Below, piece after piece: positions 41,281 to 49,494 of a stretch of 64,000 nucleotides of DNA. The position numbers were made by a program, and so were the translations under genes. Location of the stretch: assembly GCF_030655195.1 (NCBI RefSeq), contig NZ_JAURWA010000030.1, forward strand, positions 1 through 64,000. Direction: 5' to 3'. Each line of letters starts with the position of its first letter. Position 1 is the stretch's first letter. The notes beneath the pieces are model-generated. The model saw only the letters and a program-made list of their open reading frames with translations, was not told the DNA's origin and ran no database searches. Source of the stretch: Patulibacter sp. GTDB lineage: Bacteria; Actinomycetota; Thermoleophilia; Solirubrobacterales; Solirubrobacteraceae.

Positions 41281-42567
41281 TCAGGCGGTCGGGGTCCACG
41301 CCGCCTGGGCGGCGTGGATGCCGTTGATGAAGTTGTTGACCTGGAGCTCGGGCTCCGCGGTCAGGTGGAGGTCCGGCATGCGGGTGTAGACCTCGCGGAG
41401 CGTCGCCTTGATCATCTGGCGGCCCAGCGCCGAGCCGATGCAGAAGTGCGGGCCGCCGGCGCCGAAGCCCAGGTGCTTGTTCGGCGTGCGCAGGATGTCG
41501 AAGCGCTGCGGGTCCTCGAAGACGTCCTCGTCGTAGTTGCCCGAGCAGTACCACATGACGATCTTGTCGCCGGCCTTGATCTCCTGATCGCCGATCGTGC
41601 CGTCCTTGACCGCGGTGCGGCGGAAGTGCTGGACGGGGGAGACGAAGCGGAGGATCTCCTCGACGGCGCCGTCCAGCCGGCCCTCCATGTCCTCCTTGAG
41701 GAGGGCGAGCTGGTCGGGGTTCTCGTGGAACAGCCGGAACGCGTGGCCGATCGAGTGCCGGGTCGTGTCGTTGGCGGCGGACCCCAGCAGCGAGAAGAAC
41801 GCGGCGATCTCCCAGTCGTCGAGGACGCGGTCCTCGAACTTCGCGTTGACGACCCAGGAGACGAGGTTCTCCTCGGGGTTCTCGCGGTACCAGTCGGCGC
41901 GCTTCATCGCGATCTCCTGGATGCGGTCGGCCTCCTCCGCGAACGTCGTCAGGGCGTCGCGGCCCAGCGCGCAGTTCGGGTCGTCCCACGCGAGCATCCG
42001 CTCGGCGGCCTCCATGATCGTGTGCATGTCCTCGGAGCCGGGGTCGACGCCGAAGAAGAACGCGAAGATGCGGCCGGGCAGCATCTTGGCGTAGAGGTCG
42101 ACGATGTCGCCCTCGCCCAGCCCGATGATCTCGTCGACGAGCTTCTTCGCCTCGCCGTCGATCCAGCCGTCCATCTTGCGGACGTTCCGCGGGGTGAACG
42201 CCTGCGAGACGATGCCGCGCACCTGGCGGTGCTCCGGGCCGTCCATGGCCAGGAACGACGTGGTGGCGAGCGTGACGACCTCGGGCATGTCCTCCATGAG
42301 GACGCCCTTGCCGGAGACGAACGTCTCGACGTCGCGGGAGACCTGCTTGCAGTCGGCCCACTTCGTGACGGCCCAGAAGCCGACGGCGTCCTCGCCCGGG
42401 GGCAGGAGCGAGCTCTCGTAGGCGCGGTGGAACGAGACGGGGAAGTCCTTGCGCAGCTTCGCGAAGGCCTTCTCGCGCTCGGCGAAGGGCTGGGCCCAGA
42501 ACTCGCGGGCGCCGAGGTCGAGTTCCGCGGGCCACTCGGTCGGGGCGGGGGCGTCGATCGTGCTCAT
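41281..42567 (-). CDS. Cytochrome P450, CYP125/CYP142-like
   Basis: A 428-residue P450. The haem loop FGAGGPHFCIGSALGRQMIK (Cys near 374) is of the GGxHFCxG type common in mycobacterial CYP124/125/142 enzymes that oxidise the terminal carbon of sterol and methyl-branched side chains. The I helix reads LLGSAANDTTRHS near 261 and the ExxR is EEILR near 305. FLAMDGPEHRQVRGIVSQAFTPRNVRKM is the usual C-helix region. The start ATG 42567 has GGGGGAG upstream. With acyl-CoA dehydrogenase behind it on the same strand and an acyl-CoA synthetase nearby, oxidation of a hydrophobic side chain to an acid is a reasonable inference. Confidence 0.92.
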   Translation of the reverse strand: MSTIDAPAPTEWPAELDLGAREFWAQPFAEREKAFAKLRKDFPVSFHRAYESSLLPPGEDAVGFWAVTKWADCKQVSRDVETFVSGKGVLMEDMPEVVTLATTSFLAMDGPEHRQVRGIVSQAFTPRNVRKMDGWIDGEAKKLVDEIIGLGEGDIVDLYAKMLPGRIFAFFFGVDPGSEDMHTIMEAAERMLAWDDPNCALGRDALTTFAEEADRIQEIAMKRADWYRENPEENLVSWVVNAKFEDRVLDDWEIAAFFSLLGSAANDTTRHSIGHAFRLFHENPDQLALLKEDMEGRLDGAVEEILRFVSPVQHFRRTAVKDGTIGDQEIKAGDKIVMWYCSGNYDEDVFEDPQRFDILRTPNKHLGFGAGGPHFCIGSALGRQMIKATLREVYTRMPDLHLTAEPELQVNNFINGIHAAQAAWTPTA

Positions 42568-42661
42568 GCCCCAGTCTCCCCCGGGGCGACGGCGCTCGAC
42601 CATCGGCCCCAGGGGGGATCTCCGCGTTCCGAACGGGGGACAGGACCCCGTCCGGCCCGCC

Positions 42662-43906
42662 TCAGCCCGTGACGTCGCGGCCGATCAGGTGCCGCGCGAT
42701 GACCCACTGGAGCACCTCGTTGGCGCCCTCGAAGATCTCGAGGATCTTGGCGTCGCGGTAGATCTCCTCGAGGCGGTACTGCTCGCCGGTGGCACCCATC
42801 TGCCGGGCGAAGCCGTAGCCGCCGTGGACCTGCAGCGCGTCGCGGGCGACGTCGTTGGCCAGGCGCGTGGCGTAGCTCTTGGCCATCGACGCCTCGGGCT
42901 CGCCGGAGCGGTCGCCCAGGTCGATCCGCATCGCGGCCTTCTGGTAGAGCGAGCGGGCGCACTCGATCTCGGTCGCGTGCGCGGCGAGGCGGTACTGCCA
43001 GTGCTGCATCTCGCCGATCAGCTTGCCGAACAGCTTCCGCTCCCGGACCCGCTGGACCGCCAGGTCGAGGGCGGCCTGCGCGACGCCGACGCCCGCCGCG
43101 GCGATGCCGACCCGGCCGGCGGCGAGCGAGCCGAGCGCGACGCCCAGGCCGCGACCCGGCTGCCCGAGGCAGTGCTCGTGCGGCACGTGCACGTCCTCCA
43201 GCACGATGTCGGCCGTGATCTGGCCGTGGTGGCCCATCTTCGTGTCGGGCGGGCCGATGCTCACGCCGGGGTTGTCCTTCAGCGGGATCAGCAGCATCGT
43301 GCACGCGTCCTCCTCGCCGTCCCGGCAGAGCATGCAGACCCAGTCCGCGACGATCGAGTTGGTGATCCAGCGCTTGCGGCCGGTGACGGTGAACCCGTCC
43401 TCCGTGCGCGTGGCGACGGTCTTCAGGGCCGACGGCGTGAGGTCGGACGACGCGTCGGGCTCGGTGGTCGCGAACGAGAAGACGTTCTCGCCCGAGATCA
43501 GCTTCGGGAGCAGCTCCTCGCGGATCGGGTCCTGCGCCCAGCGCAGCGTCTGCGCCACGAGGATGCACTGCCCGTCGTAGACGCCGGCGAGGCTCGAGCT
43601 CTCGTACGCGATCTCCTCCGTCGCGATGCAGGTGCCCAGCGTGCGGTGGGTGAGGCCGGCGCCGTGCTCGCCCTCGAACGGGTACGCGAAGACGCCGGCG
43701 GAGGCCAGGCCCTTGAACGCGGTCCAGGGGAACGCGTCGGGCGTCTCGAGCTGCCGGCCGATCTCCCGCGCGGTCGGGGCCAGGTGCTCGGCGACCGCGG
43801 CGCGCACGTCCGCCCGGACCTCGCGGACGTCCTCGGGCAGGAAGACGTCGTGCCAGAGCCGGTCCTGGGTGCGCTCGGGCGAGGTCGCGGGAGGAGAGAT
43901 GGACAT
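42662..43906 (-). CDS. Acyl-CoA dehydrogenase
   Basis: A 414-residue FAD acyl-CoA dehydrogenase. Signature segments are FATTEPDASSDLTPSALKT and TGRKRWITNSIVADWVCML in the middle domain, ERKLFGKLIGEMQHWQYRLAAHATEIE in the C-terminal helices, and LQVHGGYGFARQMGATGEQYRLEEIYRDAKILEIFEGANEVLQWVIARHL, whose Glu (in FEGANEV) is the candidate catalytic base. It starts at ATG 43906 with GGAGA nine bases upstream; ATG 43915 is too close to that site. It lies upstream of the P450 gene on the same strand (94-bp gap) and divergent from an acyl-CoA synthetase, so substrate activation and the first oxidation are likely co-controlled. Confidence 0.94.
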   Translation of the reverse strand: MSISPPATSPERTQDRLWHDVFLPEDVREVRADVRAAVAEHLAPTAREIGRQLETPDAFPWTAFKGLASAGVFAYPFEGEHGAGLTHRTLGTCIATEEIAYESSSLAGVYDGQCILVAQTLRWAQDPIREELLPKLISGENVFSFATTEPDASSDLTPSALKTVATRTEDGFTVTGRKRWITNSIVADWVCMLCRDGEEDACTMLLIPLKDNPGVSIGPPDTKMGHHGQITADIVLEDVHVPHEHCLGQPGRGLGVALGSLAAGRVGIAAAGVGVAQAALDLAVQRVRERKLFGKLIGEMQHWQYRLAAHATEIECARSLYQKAAMRIDLGDRSGEPEASMAKSYATRLANDVARDALQVHGGYGFARQMGATGEQYRLEEIYRDAKILEIFEGANEVLQWVIARHLIGRDVTG

Positions 43907-44125
43907 GGTGTCCATTCTCCGGGTCGGCCCGCCCCGGCGCAACCACCGTCCGGGCGGTCTTCGCACCCCCGGGGCGGGATCCGAGGGCCCGGCCCGGACG
44001 ATCGGGTGGGGCCCGGCGCTCGAAATACCCCGTGCGGGAGAGCAGGACCCGCCGCCGGAGCGATGGCGCGCCGACGCTCGCGTGGGAGGGTCGGACCTCC
44101 ACCCGCGATCGACGGAGCCGTCGTC

Positions 44126-45664
44126 ATGCACCCTGGGAACTTCCCGCCCGACAACACCGCCATCGTCATGGCCGACTCCGGACGGACCGTGACCTACGGG
44201 GAGCTCGACGCCGCCGCGAACCGCATCTCGCACCTGCTCCGCGACTCGGGCCTGCAGCCGGGCGACCACGTCGCCCTGATCGCCGAGAACGACGTCGCGT
44301 TCCTCGAGCTGCTGTGGGGCGCGCACTACGCGGGCCTGCTCTACACCGCGATCTCCACCCGGCTGACCGCGCCGGAGGCGGCCTACATCGTCGAGGACTG
44401 CCAGGCCGGCGTGCTCGTGGTCTCCGCCGCCTACGCCGAGCTGGGCGTGCCGCTGGCGGGCCTGATCCCCGAGGGCGTGAAGCGGTTCTCGATCGGCGGC
44501 GCGATCGACGGCTACGACGCGATCGAGCCCGAGCTCGAGGGGCGCCCCGACACGCCCCTCGAAGACCGGATCGGCGGCCGCGACATGCTCTACTCGTCCG
44601 GCACCACCGGCCGGCCGAAGGGCATCAAGCCCAAGGACGTCGACGTGCCGATCGACGAGGCCGCGGTCATCGTCACCCCGATCCTGCGCGACATGCTCGG
44701 CGTCGGCACCTCGTCGGTCTACCTGACCCCGGCACCGATGTACCACGCGGCGCCGCTGCGGTTCACGATGGCCGTGCAGCAGCTCGGCGCGACCGTCGTG
44801 CTGATGGAGAAGTTCACCCCCGAGGGCGCGCTCGAGGCGATCGCCCGGCACGGCGTCACGCACACGCAGATGGTCCCGACGATGTTCGTCCGCCTGCTGC
44901 GCCTGCCGCAGGACGTGCGCGACGCGGCCGACGTGTCGAGCCTGAAGGTCGTCCTGCACGCCGGCGCCCCGTGCCCCGTCGACGTGAAGCAGCAGATCAT
45001 CGACTGGTGGGGCCCGATCGTCCACGAGTACTACGCGTCGACCGAGGGCTGCGGCCTGACCTGGACGACGAGCGACCAGTGGCTCGCGCACCCCGGCACC
45101 GTGGGCAAGGCCGTGATCGGCGTCGCCCACGTCGTCGGCGAGGACGGCGAGGAGCTGCCGGCCGGCGAGGCGGGGCGCGTCTTCTTCTCGGACGGCCCGA
45201 AGTTCGAGTACCACAACGATCCGGCCAAGACGACGGAGGCGCACGACGCCCGCGGCTGGGCGACGTGCGGCGACATCGGCCGGATGGACGACGAGGGCTT
45301 CCTCTACCTCACCGACCGGGCCTCGTTCATGATCATCTCGGGCGGCGTGAACATCTACCCGCAGGAGTCCGAGGACGTCCTGATCTCGGACCCCGCCGTG
45401 CTCGACGCCGCGGTCTTCGGCGTGCCCAACGCCGACTTCGGCGAGGAGGTCAAGGCGGTCGTCCAGCTCGTCGACCCGTCCGCCGCGAGCGAGGAGGAGG
45501 GAGAGCGCCTCATCGAGCTCTGCCGGTCGCGCCTCTCGGCGATCAAGTGCCCCCGGTCGGTCGACTTCCGCGCCGAGCTCCCGCGCCACGACACGGGCAA
45601 GCTCTACAAGCGCCTGCTGGTCGACGAGTACCGGGCGGCCACGCCGGCGCCCGCCGCGGGCTGA
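44126..45664 (+). CDS. AMP-dependent acyl-CoA synthetase
   Basis: A 512-residue ANL-superfamily ligase that activates a carboxylic acid with ATP and CoA. The phosphate loop is MLYSSGTTGRPKGIK (near 152-166). The A5 motif is YYASTEGCG, the hinge/A8 region is GWATCGDIGRMDDEGFLYLTDRASFMIISGGVNIYPQESEDVL, and the C-terminal catalytic Lys is in PRHDTGKLYKRLL. All are intact, and the domain order is standard. The FadD3/FadD17-like tone suggests a fatty or steroid-derived acid, but the acyl group is not determined. ATG 44126 has a GGAG eight bases before. Two hairpin repeats follow the stop. Confidence 0.92.
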   Translation: MHPGNFPPDNTAIVMADSGRTVTYGELDAAANRISHLLRDSGLQPGDHVALIAENDVAFLELLWGAHYAGLLYTAISTRLTAPEAAYIVEDCQAGVLVVSAAYAELGVPLAGLIPEGVKRFSIGGAIDGYDAIEPELEGRPDTPLEDRIGGRDMLYSSGTTGRPKGIKPKDVDVPIDEAAVIVTPILRDMLGVGTSSVYLTPAPMYHAAPLRFTMAVQQLGATVVLMEKFTPEGALEAIARHGVTHTQMVPTMFVRLLRLPQDVRDAADVSSLKVVLHAGAPCPVDVKQQIIDWWGPIVHEYYASTEGCGLTWTTSDQWLAHPGTVGKAVIGVAHVVGEDGEELPAGEAGRVFFSDGPKFEYHNDPAKTTEAHDARGWATCGDIGRMDDEGFLYLTDRASFMIISGGVNIYPQESEDVLISDPAVLDAAVFGVPNADFGEEVKAVVQLVDPSAASEEEGERLIELCRSRLSAIKCPRSVDFRAELPRHDTGKLYKRLLVDEYRAATPAPAAG

Positions 45665-45702
45665 GGCCCGGCCCGTCCGAGGTCGCGCGCGGTCGCCGAC
45701 CC

Positions 45703-45799
45703 ACGCAGGGACGTGCCGTGGGGCGGCACGCGTCTGCGTCGGAGGTGCGCCGCGGCGGACCGCCGCAGGAACGTGCCGCCGGGCGGCACGAACCTGCGG
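45703..45799. repeat. Pair of 37-nt REP-like hairpins between convergent genes
   Basis: Two elements of identical length, 45703-45739 and 45763-45799, start 60 bp apart. Each reads CGCAGG-NN-GTGCCG, a five-base loop ending GGG, then CGGCAC and CTGCG. The second is a perfect palindrome with a paired-loop mismatch of AA/AA (CCGCAGG, CGTGCCG; CGGCACG, CCTGCGG). They lie between the convergent acyl-CoA synthetase and MFS genes and may act as terminators in both directions. Duplication of the whole hairpin points to a repeat family rather than a simple terminator. Confidence 0.75.
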
Positions 45800-45823
45800 C
45801 GCTCGGCGCCGCGGGTGGGCCGA

Positions 45824-47437
45824 TCAGTCCCCGACGCCTGCCGGCACGCGCGCGTCGTCGTGCGTCGCGCCGCGCTGCGAGCCCGGGTAGTCCGAGTGGC
45901 CCTTCGGGTCGCTCGGCAGGCCGCGGAGCGCCGCGGCCAGGGCGGGGGAGTCGAAGGCCGGCTCCTCGCCGCCGATCCAGCGGTCGATGTCCGGGTGGTG
46001 CGGCTTCGCGCGCGCCAGGACGAACAGGTAGACCGCGACGAACGCGCCGCCGGCGGCGATGCCGAGGCAGATCCACAGGGCGGTGCGGGTGCCCGTCGCC
46101 GGGTCGCCGCCGACGGTCAGGGCGATGTGCGCCAGGACCGGCGCGACGCTGAACGCGGCGACCGCGCGCAGCAGCTCGATCAGGGCGAAGATCCGCGCGA
46201 TGTTGTTCGACGGGAGCGAGAAGCCCGCGATGAACAGCGCCGGGGCGACGGAGGCGCCGACGCCGAAGCCCAGCAGGCCCGACCCGACCCAGACGAGGCT
46301 CTCGCCGCCGCGGGCGACGCCGGAGAGGATCGCGGCCGCGCCGGCGATGCAGACCAGGCCGGTCAGGGCGATGACCTTCGTCCACTTCGTGTGGAACAGC
46401 AGGCCGAACATGCCCGCCGCGAGCACCGCGCCGGCGAACTGGGGCAGGAACAGCGTGCCGATGTGGCCGGGATCGGTGCCCTTGGCCAGCAGCGCGCCCT
46501 GGGTCAGCTCGATCACCGCGACCGACGAGGCGCCGGCCGTGATCGCGACGATGATCCCGACGACCGGGAACGTCGAGGCCAGCTGCTTCACCGGCATCAG
46601 CGGGCGCTTCGCCGTGTACTGCTGGACGACGAGGATCACGATCAGCGAGATGCCCAGCAGCATCGGCAGCATCACCCAGGTCGAGACGAACGCGTGCGAC
46701 GTCAGCTCGGCCGAGGCGAAGAACGTCAGGCCGCAGCCCGCCGCGGCGAGCAGCAGCGCGCCCGGGGCCCACGGCGCGTCGGGGTTCATCGGGTCCTGGT
46801 CGTGGAAGGTCAGGAGCGACAACAGGAACGCGCCGGCGCCCAGGCCGGTGACGATCCAGAACAGCGGGCGCCAGGCGTGCTCGCCCGCGCCGGCGACGAC
46901 CCCGCCGATGACCGGGCCGAGCGCGACGGCGCCGAAGATGCCCATGTTCATGACCATCGCGGTCGAGGTCAGTCGCTTCGGCGGCCAGCCGATGACGAGC
47001 GGCGGGACCGCGGCGATCAGCATCAGGCCGGTCGTCAGGCCCTGCAGGATGCGGCCGGCGACGAACAGCCCGGAGGTCGGTGCCCAGGCGGCGAGCACGG
47101 ACCCGATGACGAAGAGCCCGGCGTAGCCGACGAGCAACCGTCGCCCGCGCAGGTGGACGGTGAGCTGCAGCGCGATGACCGCGCCGACGGCGTAGGCGGC
47201 GTTGCTCATCCCGTTGGTGAGGGAGAGCGCCTGCTCGCCCAGGCCGACGTCGCGGCCGACCTGCGCGCCGACGGCGCCGACGGTCGTCGAGAGGACGAGG
47301 TACGGGACGAGGGCGAGGACGACGAGGAACGCGGCGGACCAGTACGAGTCGGCGAACGGCCCGCGGACCTGCCAGCCCGTGGTGTGGTGGCGGTCCGGCA
47401 CGCCGGAGGGGGCGGGCGCGGTGGCGGCGGTGCTCAT
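45824..47437 (-). CDS. MFS transporter, DHA2-like with about 14 membrane segments
   Basis: A 537-residue integral membrane transporter. About 14 hydrophobic helices are visible, starting SAAFLVVLALVPYLVLSTTV and ending TALWICLGIAAGGAFVAVYLFVLA. Between helices 2 and 3 the MFS loop motif is HLRGRRLLVGYAGL, and motif C-like GPVIGGVVAG is in helix 5, the signature of drug/H+ antiporters. The C-terminal 60 residues are hydrophilic and cytoplasmic. The likely role is export of a toxic or hydrophobic compound. The start ATG 47437 overlaps the stop of an 18-codon frame, which in turn overlaps the membrane protein gene upstream, so the three are coupled. Confidence 0.9.
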   Translation of the reverse strand: MSTAATAPAPSGVPDRHHTTGWQVRGPFADSYWSAAFLVVLALVPYLVLSTTVGAVGAQVGRDVGLGEQALSLTNGMSNAAYAVGAVIALQLTVHLRGRRLLVGYAGLFVIGSVLAAWAPTSGLFVAGRILQGLTTGLMLIAAVPPLVIGWPPKRLTSTAMVMNMGIFGAVALGPVIGGVVAGAGEHAWRPLFWIVTGLGAGAFLLSLLTFHDQDPMNPDAPWAPGALLLAAAGCGLTFFASAELTSHAFVSTWVMLPMLLGISLIVILVVQQYTAKRPLMPVKQLASTFPVVGIIVAITAGASSVAVIELTQGALLAKGTDPGHIGTLFLPQFAGAVLAAGMFGLLFHTKWTKVIALTGLVCIAGAAAILSGVARGGESLVWVGSGLLGFGVGASVAPALFIAGFSLPSNNIARIFALIELLRAVAAFSVAPVLAHIALTVGGDPATGTRTALWICLGIAAGGAFVAVYLFVLARAKPHHPDIDRWIGGEEPAFDSPALAAALRGLPSDPKGHSDYPGSQRGATHDDARVPAGVGD

Positions 47438-47490
47438 GCTGCGACCTCCGGGGTGGGGGTGAGGGACGGGTGGGCGCCGACGGAGCTCAT
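47434..47490 (-). CDS. 18-residue coupling mini-ORF between membrane protein and MFS genes
   Basis: An ATG at 47490 overlaps the stop of the upstream gene (ATGA), and its own stop overlaps the MFS start (ATGA). The peptide MSSVGAHPSLTPTPEVAA ends in the same PxPEVAA-stop-ATG block as the upstream gene (both share CCGGAGGTCGC-N-GCATGAGC). The repeated block includes a GGAGG ribosome binding site. It looks like a duplicated translation-coupling junction; whether a peptide is made or matters is not known. Confidence 0.45.
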   Translation of the reverse strand: MSSVGAHPSLTPTPEVAA

Positions 47491-47924
47491 GCAGCGACCT
47501 CCGGAGCCGGCACGGACGACCGCGGACCCGATCCGTTGCGGGCCGGCGCGTTGCGCGGGTCCGCCGCCGCGGTCAGGGCGGCGAGGTGGGCCTGGCGGCT
47601 GCGCTCGTGGAGCACGAGGCCGGCCGCGGCGAGGACGGCGAGGGCGCAGCCGCCCCCGAAGGAGATCCAGCGCAGCGCACCGTCGTCGAAGACGCGCGAC
47701 TCGACGACGGTCCAGACGCCGACGAGGGCGACGAGGACGTCGAGCCACCGCTGGGCCGCGCCGCGGTGCAGATCGGCGAAGCCGACGGCGGCGATCGTGA
47801 ACGCGGCGGCGCCGACGCCGAGGGCGATCCACCCGGCGTTCGCGAACCCGAAGGTCAGCGAGGCGGTCAGGAGGGTCCCGCCGAGCACGGCGAGGAGGAG
47901 GTTCGTGGTGAAGCGTGGACTCAT
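47487..47924 (-). CDS. Small four-helix membrane protein
   Basis: A 145-residue predicted integral membrane protein, family not recognised. Hydrophobic segments are near 8-25 (LLLAVLGGTLLTASLTFGF), 29-48 (WIALGVGAAAFTIAAVGF), 60-75 (WLDVLVALVGVWTVVES) and 85-105 (WISFGGGCALAVLAAAGLVL). A charged C-terminal tail with Arg and Ala ends PAPEVAA. The layout resembles SPW-repeat or small accessory membrane proteins. ATG 47924 has GGAG six bases before. As the first gene of a coupled set with the MFS exporter it may be an accessory subunit or a membrane sensor; this is inferred from position only. Confidence 0.7.
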   Translation of the reverse strand: MSPRFTTNLLLAVLGGTLLTASLTFGFANAGWIALGVGAAAFTIAAVGFADLHRGAAQRWLDVLVALVGVWTVVESRVFDDGALRWISFGGGCALAVLAAAGLVLHERSRQAHLAALTAAADPRNAPARNGSGPRSSVPAPEVAA

Positions 47925-48243
47925 GCAGGTCTCCGTGGGGGCACCCTGCGAAAGGGAGGACGAAGGTCGTTGTACCCCACACGCAACCTCGGGACGTGTG
48001 AGACGGGACATCCGTCGCCGCGCCGCTCAGCCCGACGTGGCGCCGGTGCGCAGGCTTGGCGGTTCGACGCTCGGACGCCCACCGCAGAGCCTCCTCGGCG
48101 GGCCTCCGCCTCGGACGACGGCGCCGGGAGGTGTCGCTCCCTGCACCGCGGGGTGCCGCCGTATGCGGACGGCCTACGCGGCGGACCCGAACGTCGGTCG
48201 ACTCGGGTGGCCCGGCGGGGGGTGGTCGGGCACGATCGACGGG
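47925..48243. promoter_or_regulatory. 319-bp divergent region upstream of the MFS set and the diguanylate cyclase
   Basis: No gene is seen. An inverted repeat CACACG-N11-CGTGTG (47978-48000) lies 54 bp upstream of the membrane protein ATG and is a candidate operator. No clear -10/-35 pair is visible on either strand. Confidence 0.35.
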
Positions 48244-49437
48244 ATGGAACCCGTCCGACCACCGCTCGGCCCGCTCCCCGGGTCGACGGCGTCCGAGGTG
48301 ATCGACTCGACGCTGCTGCTGATCCCCGACGCGGCGGTGTGGCTCGACGAGGACGACCGGGTGCGGGCGGCCAACGCCCGGGCCCGCGAGATGTTCCGCG
48401 GCGACGTCGTCGGTCGCGCGCTCACGGCGCTCGTGACCGCGGCGGACGGAGCGGACCTCGGCCGTGGGGTCGGGGTCCGCTGCGACGGGATCCCGTTCGC
48501 CGTCGAGACGAGCGTCGGACGCGCGCCGGGCGGGACGCTCTGCACGTTCCGCGAGCCCCCGGCCGCGGCGGTCCCGCAGCTGGCGCAGCGGCACTTCGTC
48601 GCGGCGTTCGAGACCGCGCCGATCGGCATGGCCCTCTTCAACCCCGACGGCGAGTACATCCGGGTCAACGGGGCGCTCGCGACGATGCTCGGCCGCGACG
48701 CCGCCGCCCTGCTCGGCCGGCGCGACCAGGAGTTCACGCACCCCGACGACCGGCGGAGCGACGTCGTGGCGGCCTGGTCGATCCTCCGCGGCGAGCGCAG
48801 CACGCACCAGTGCGAGAAGCGGTTCGTCCGTCCCGACGGCACGGTCGTCTGGGCCATCGCCAACCTGGCGTTCCTCCGCGACGAGCTCGGTCGGCCGATC
48901 AGCTGGATCGGCCAGTTCCAGGACATCACGGCCCGCAGGCGCACGGAGGAGGGCCTGCAGCGGATGGCCGACCACGACCCGCTCACGGGCCTGCTCAACC
49001 GCCGGGCGTTCGACCGCGAGCTGCACCGGCTGCTCGGCGACGAGCACGGCCCCGGCGGCGGGCTGCTCGTCCTGGACCTCGACGGGTTCAAGGCGGTCAA
49101 CGACGCCCACGGTCACCGCGCCGGGGACGACGCGCTCGTGCGCTGCGCGGACGGCCTGCGCGGCGCGACGCGCGCGGGCGACCTGGTCGCCCGGCTGGGC
49201 GGCGACGAGTTCGCGATCTTCGCCCCGGCGCTGGGCGCCGGCCTGCCGGGCCTGGTCGCCCGCATCCACGACGCCGTCGACGCCGCGGCGGAGGCCACCG
49301 CCCTGGGCGTCTCGGTCGGCGTCGCCACCACGGACGACGTCGGGCGCCGCCCCGACGCCCTGATGGCCGCCGCCGACGCCCGGATGTACGAGGCGAAGGC
49401 GGGCGCGCGCAGCGGGCGGGCGGGCGCGGGGCGCTGA
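48244..49437 (+). CDS. Diguanylate cyclase with two PAS domains
   Basis: A 397-residue signalling enzyme that makes cyclic di-GMP from GTP. The N-terminal 115 residues look like a degenerate PAS domain (LIPDAAVWLDEDDRVRAANARAREMF). A second, canonical PAS/PAC pair follows (FETAPIGMALFNPDGEYIRVNGALATMLG to WIGQFQDITARRRTEEGLQRM). The GGDEF domain begins DHDPLTGLLNRRAF and carries an intact active site RLGGDEF near 318, with LDLDGFKAVNDAHGHRAGDDAL before it. No EAL domain or membrane segment is present, so it is a soluble sensor. I see no RxxD inhibitory site at the usual place. ATG 48244 lacks a strong ribosome binding site. Confidence 0.93.
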   Translation: MEPVRPPLGPLPGSTASEVIDSTLLLIPDAAVWLDEDDRVRAANARAREMFRGDVVGRALTALVTAADGADLGRGVGVRCDGIPFAVETSVGRAPGGTLCTFREPPAAAVPQLAQRHFVAAFETAPIGMALFNPDGEYIRVNGALATMLGRDAAALLGRRDQEFTHPDDRRSDVVAAWSILRGERSTHQCEKRFVRPDGTVVWAIANLAFLRDELGRPISWIGQFQDITARRRTEEGLQRMADHDPLTGLLNRRAFDRELHRLLGDEHGPGGGLLVLDLDGFKAVNDAHGHRAGDDALVRCADGLRGATRAGDLVARLGGDEFAIFAPALGAGLPGLVARIHDAVDAAAEATALGVSVGVATTDDVGRRPDALMAAADARMYEAKAGARSGRAGAGR

Positions 49438-49494
49438 GCCGGGAGGGCGCTCGGGGCCGGCACGCTTCCGAGGGCGCCGGCGGTCGGCGGGTGC

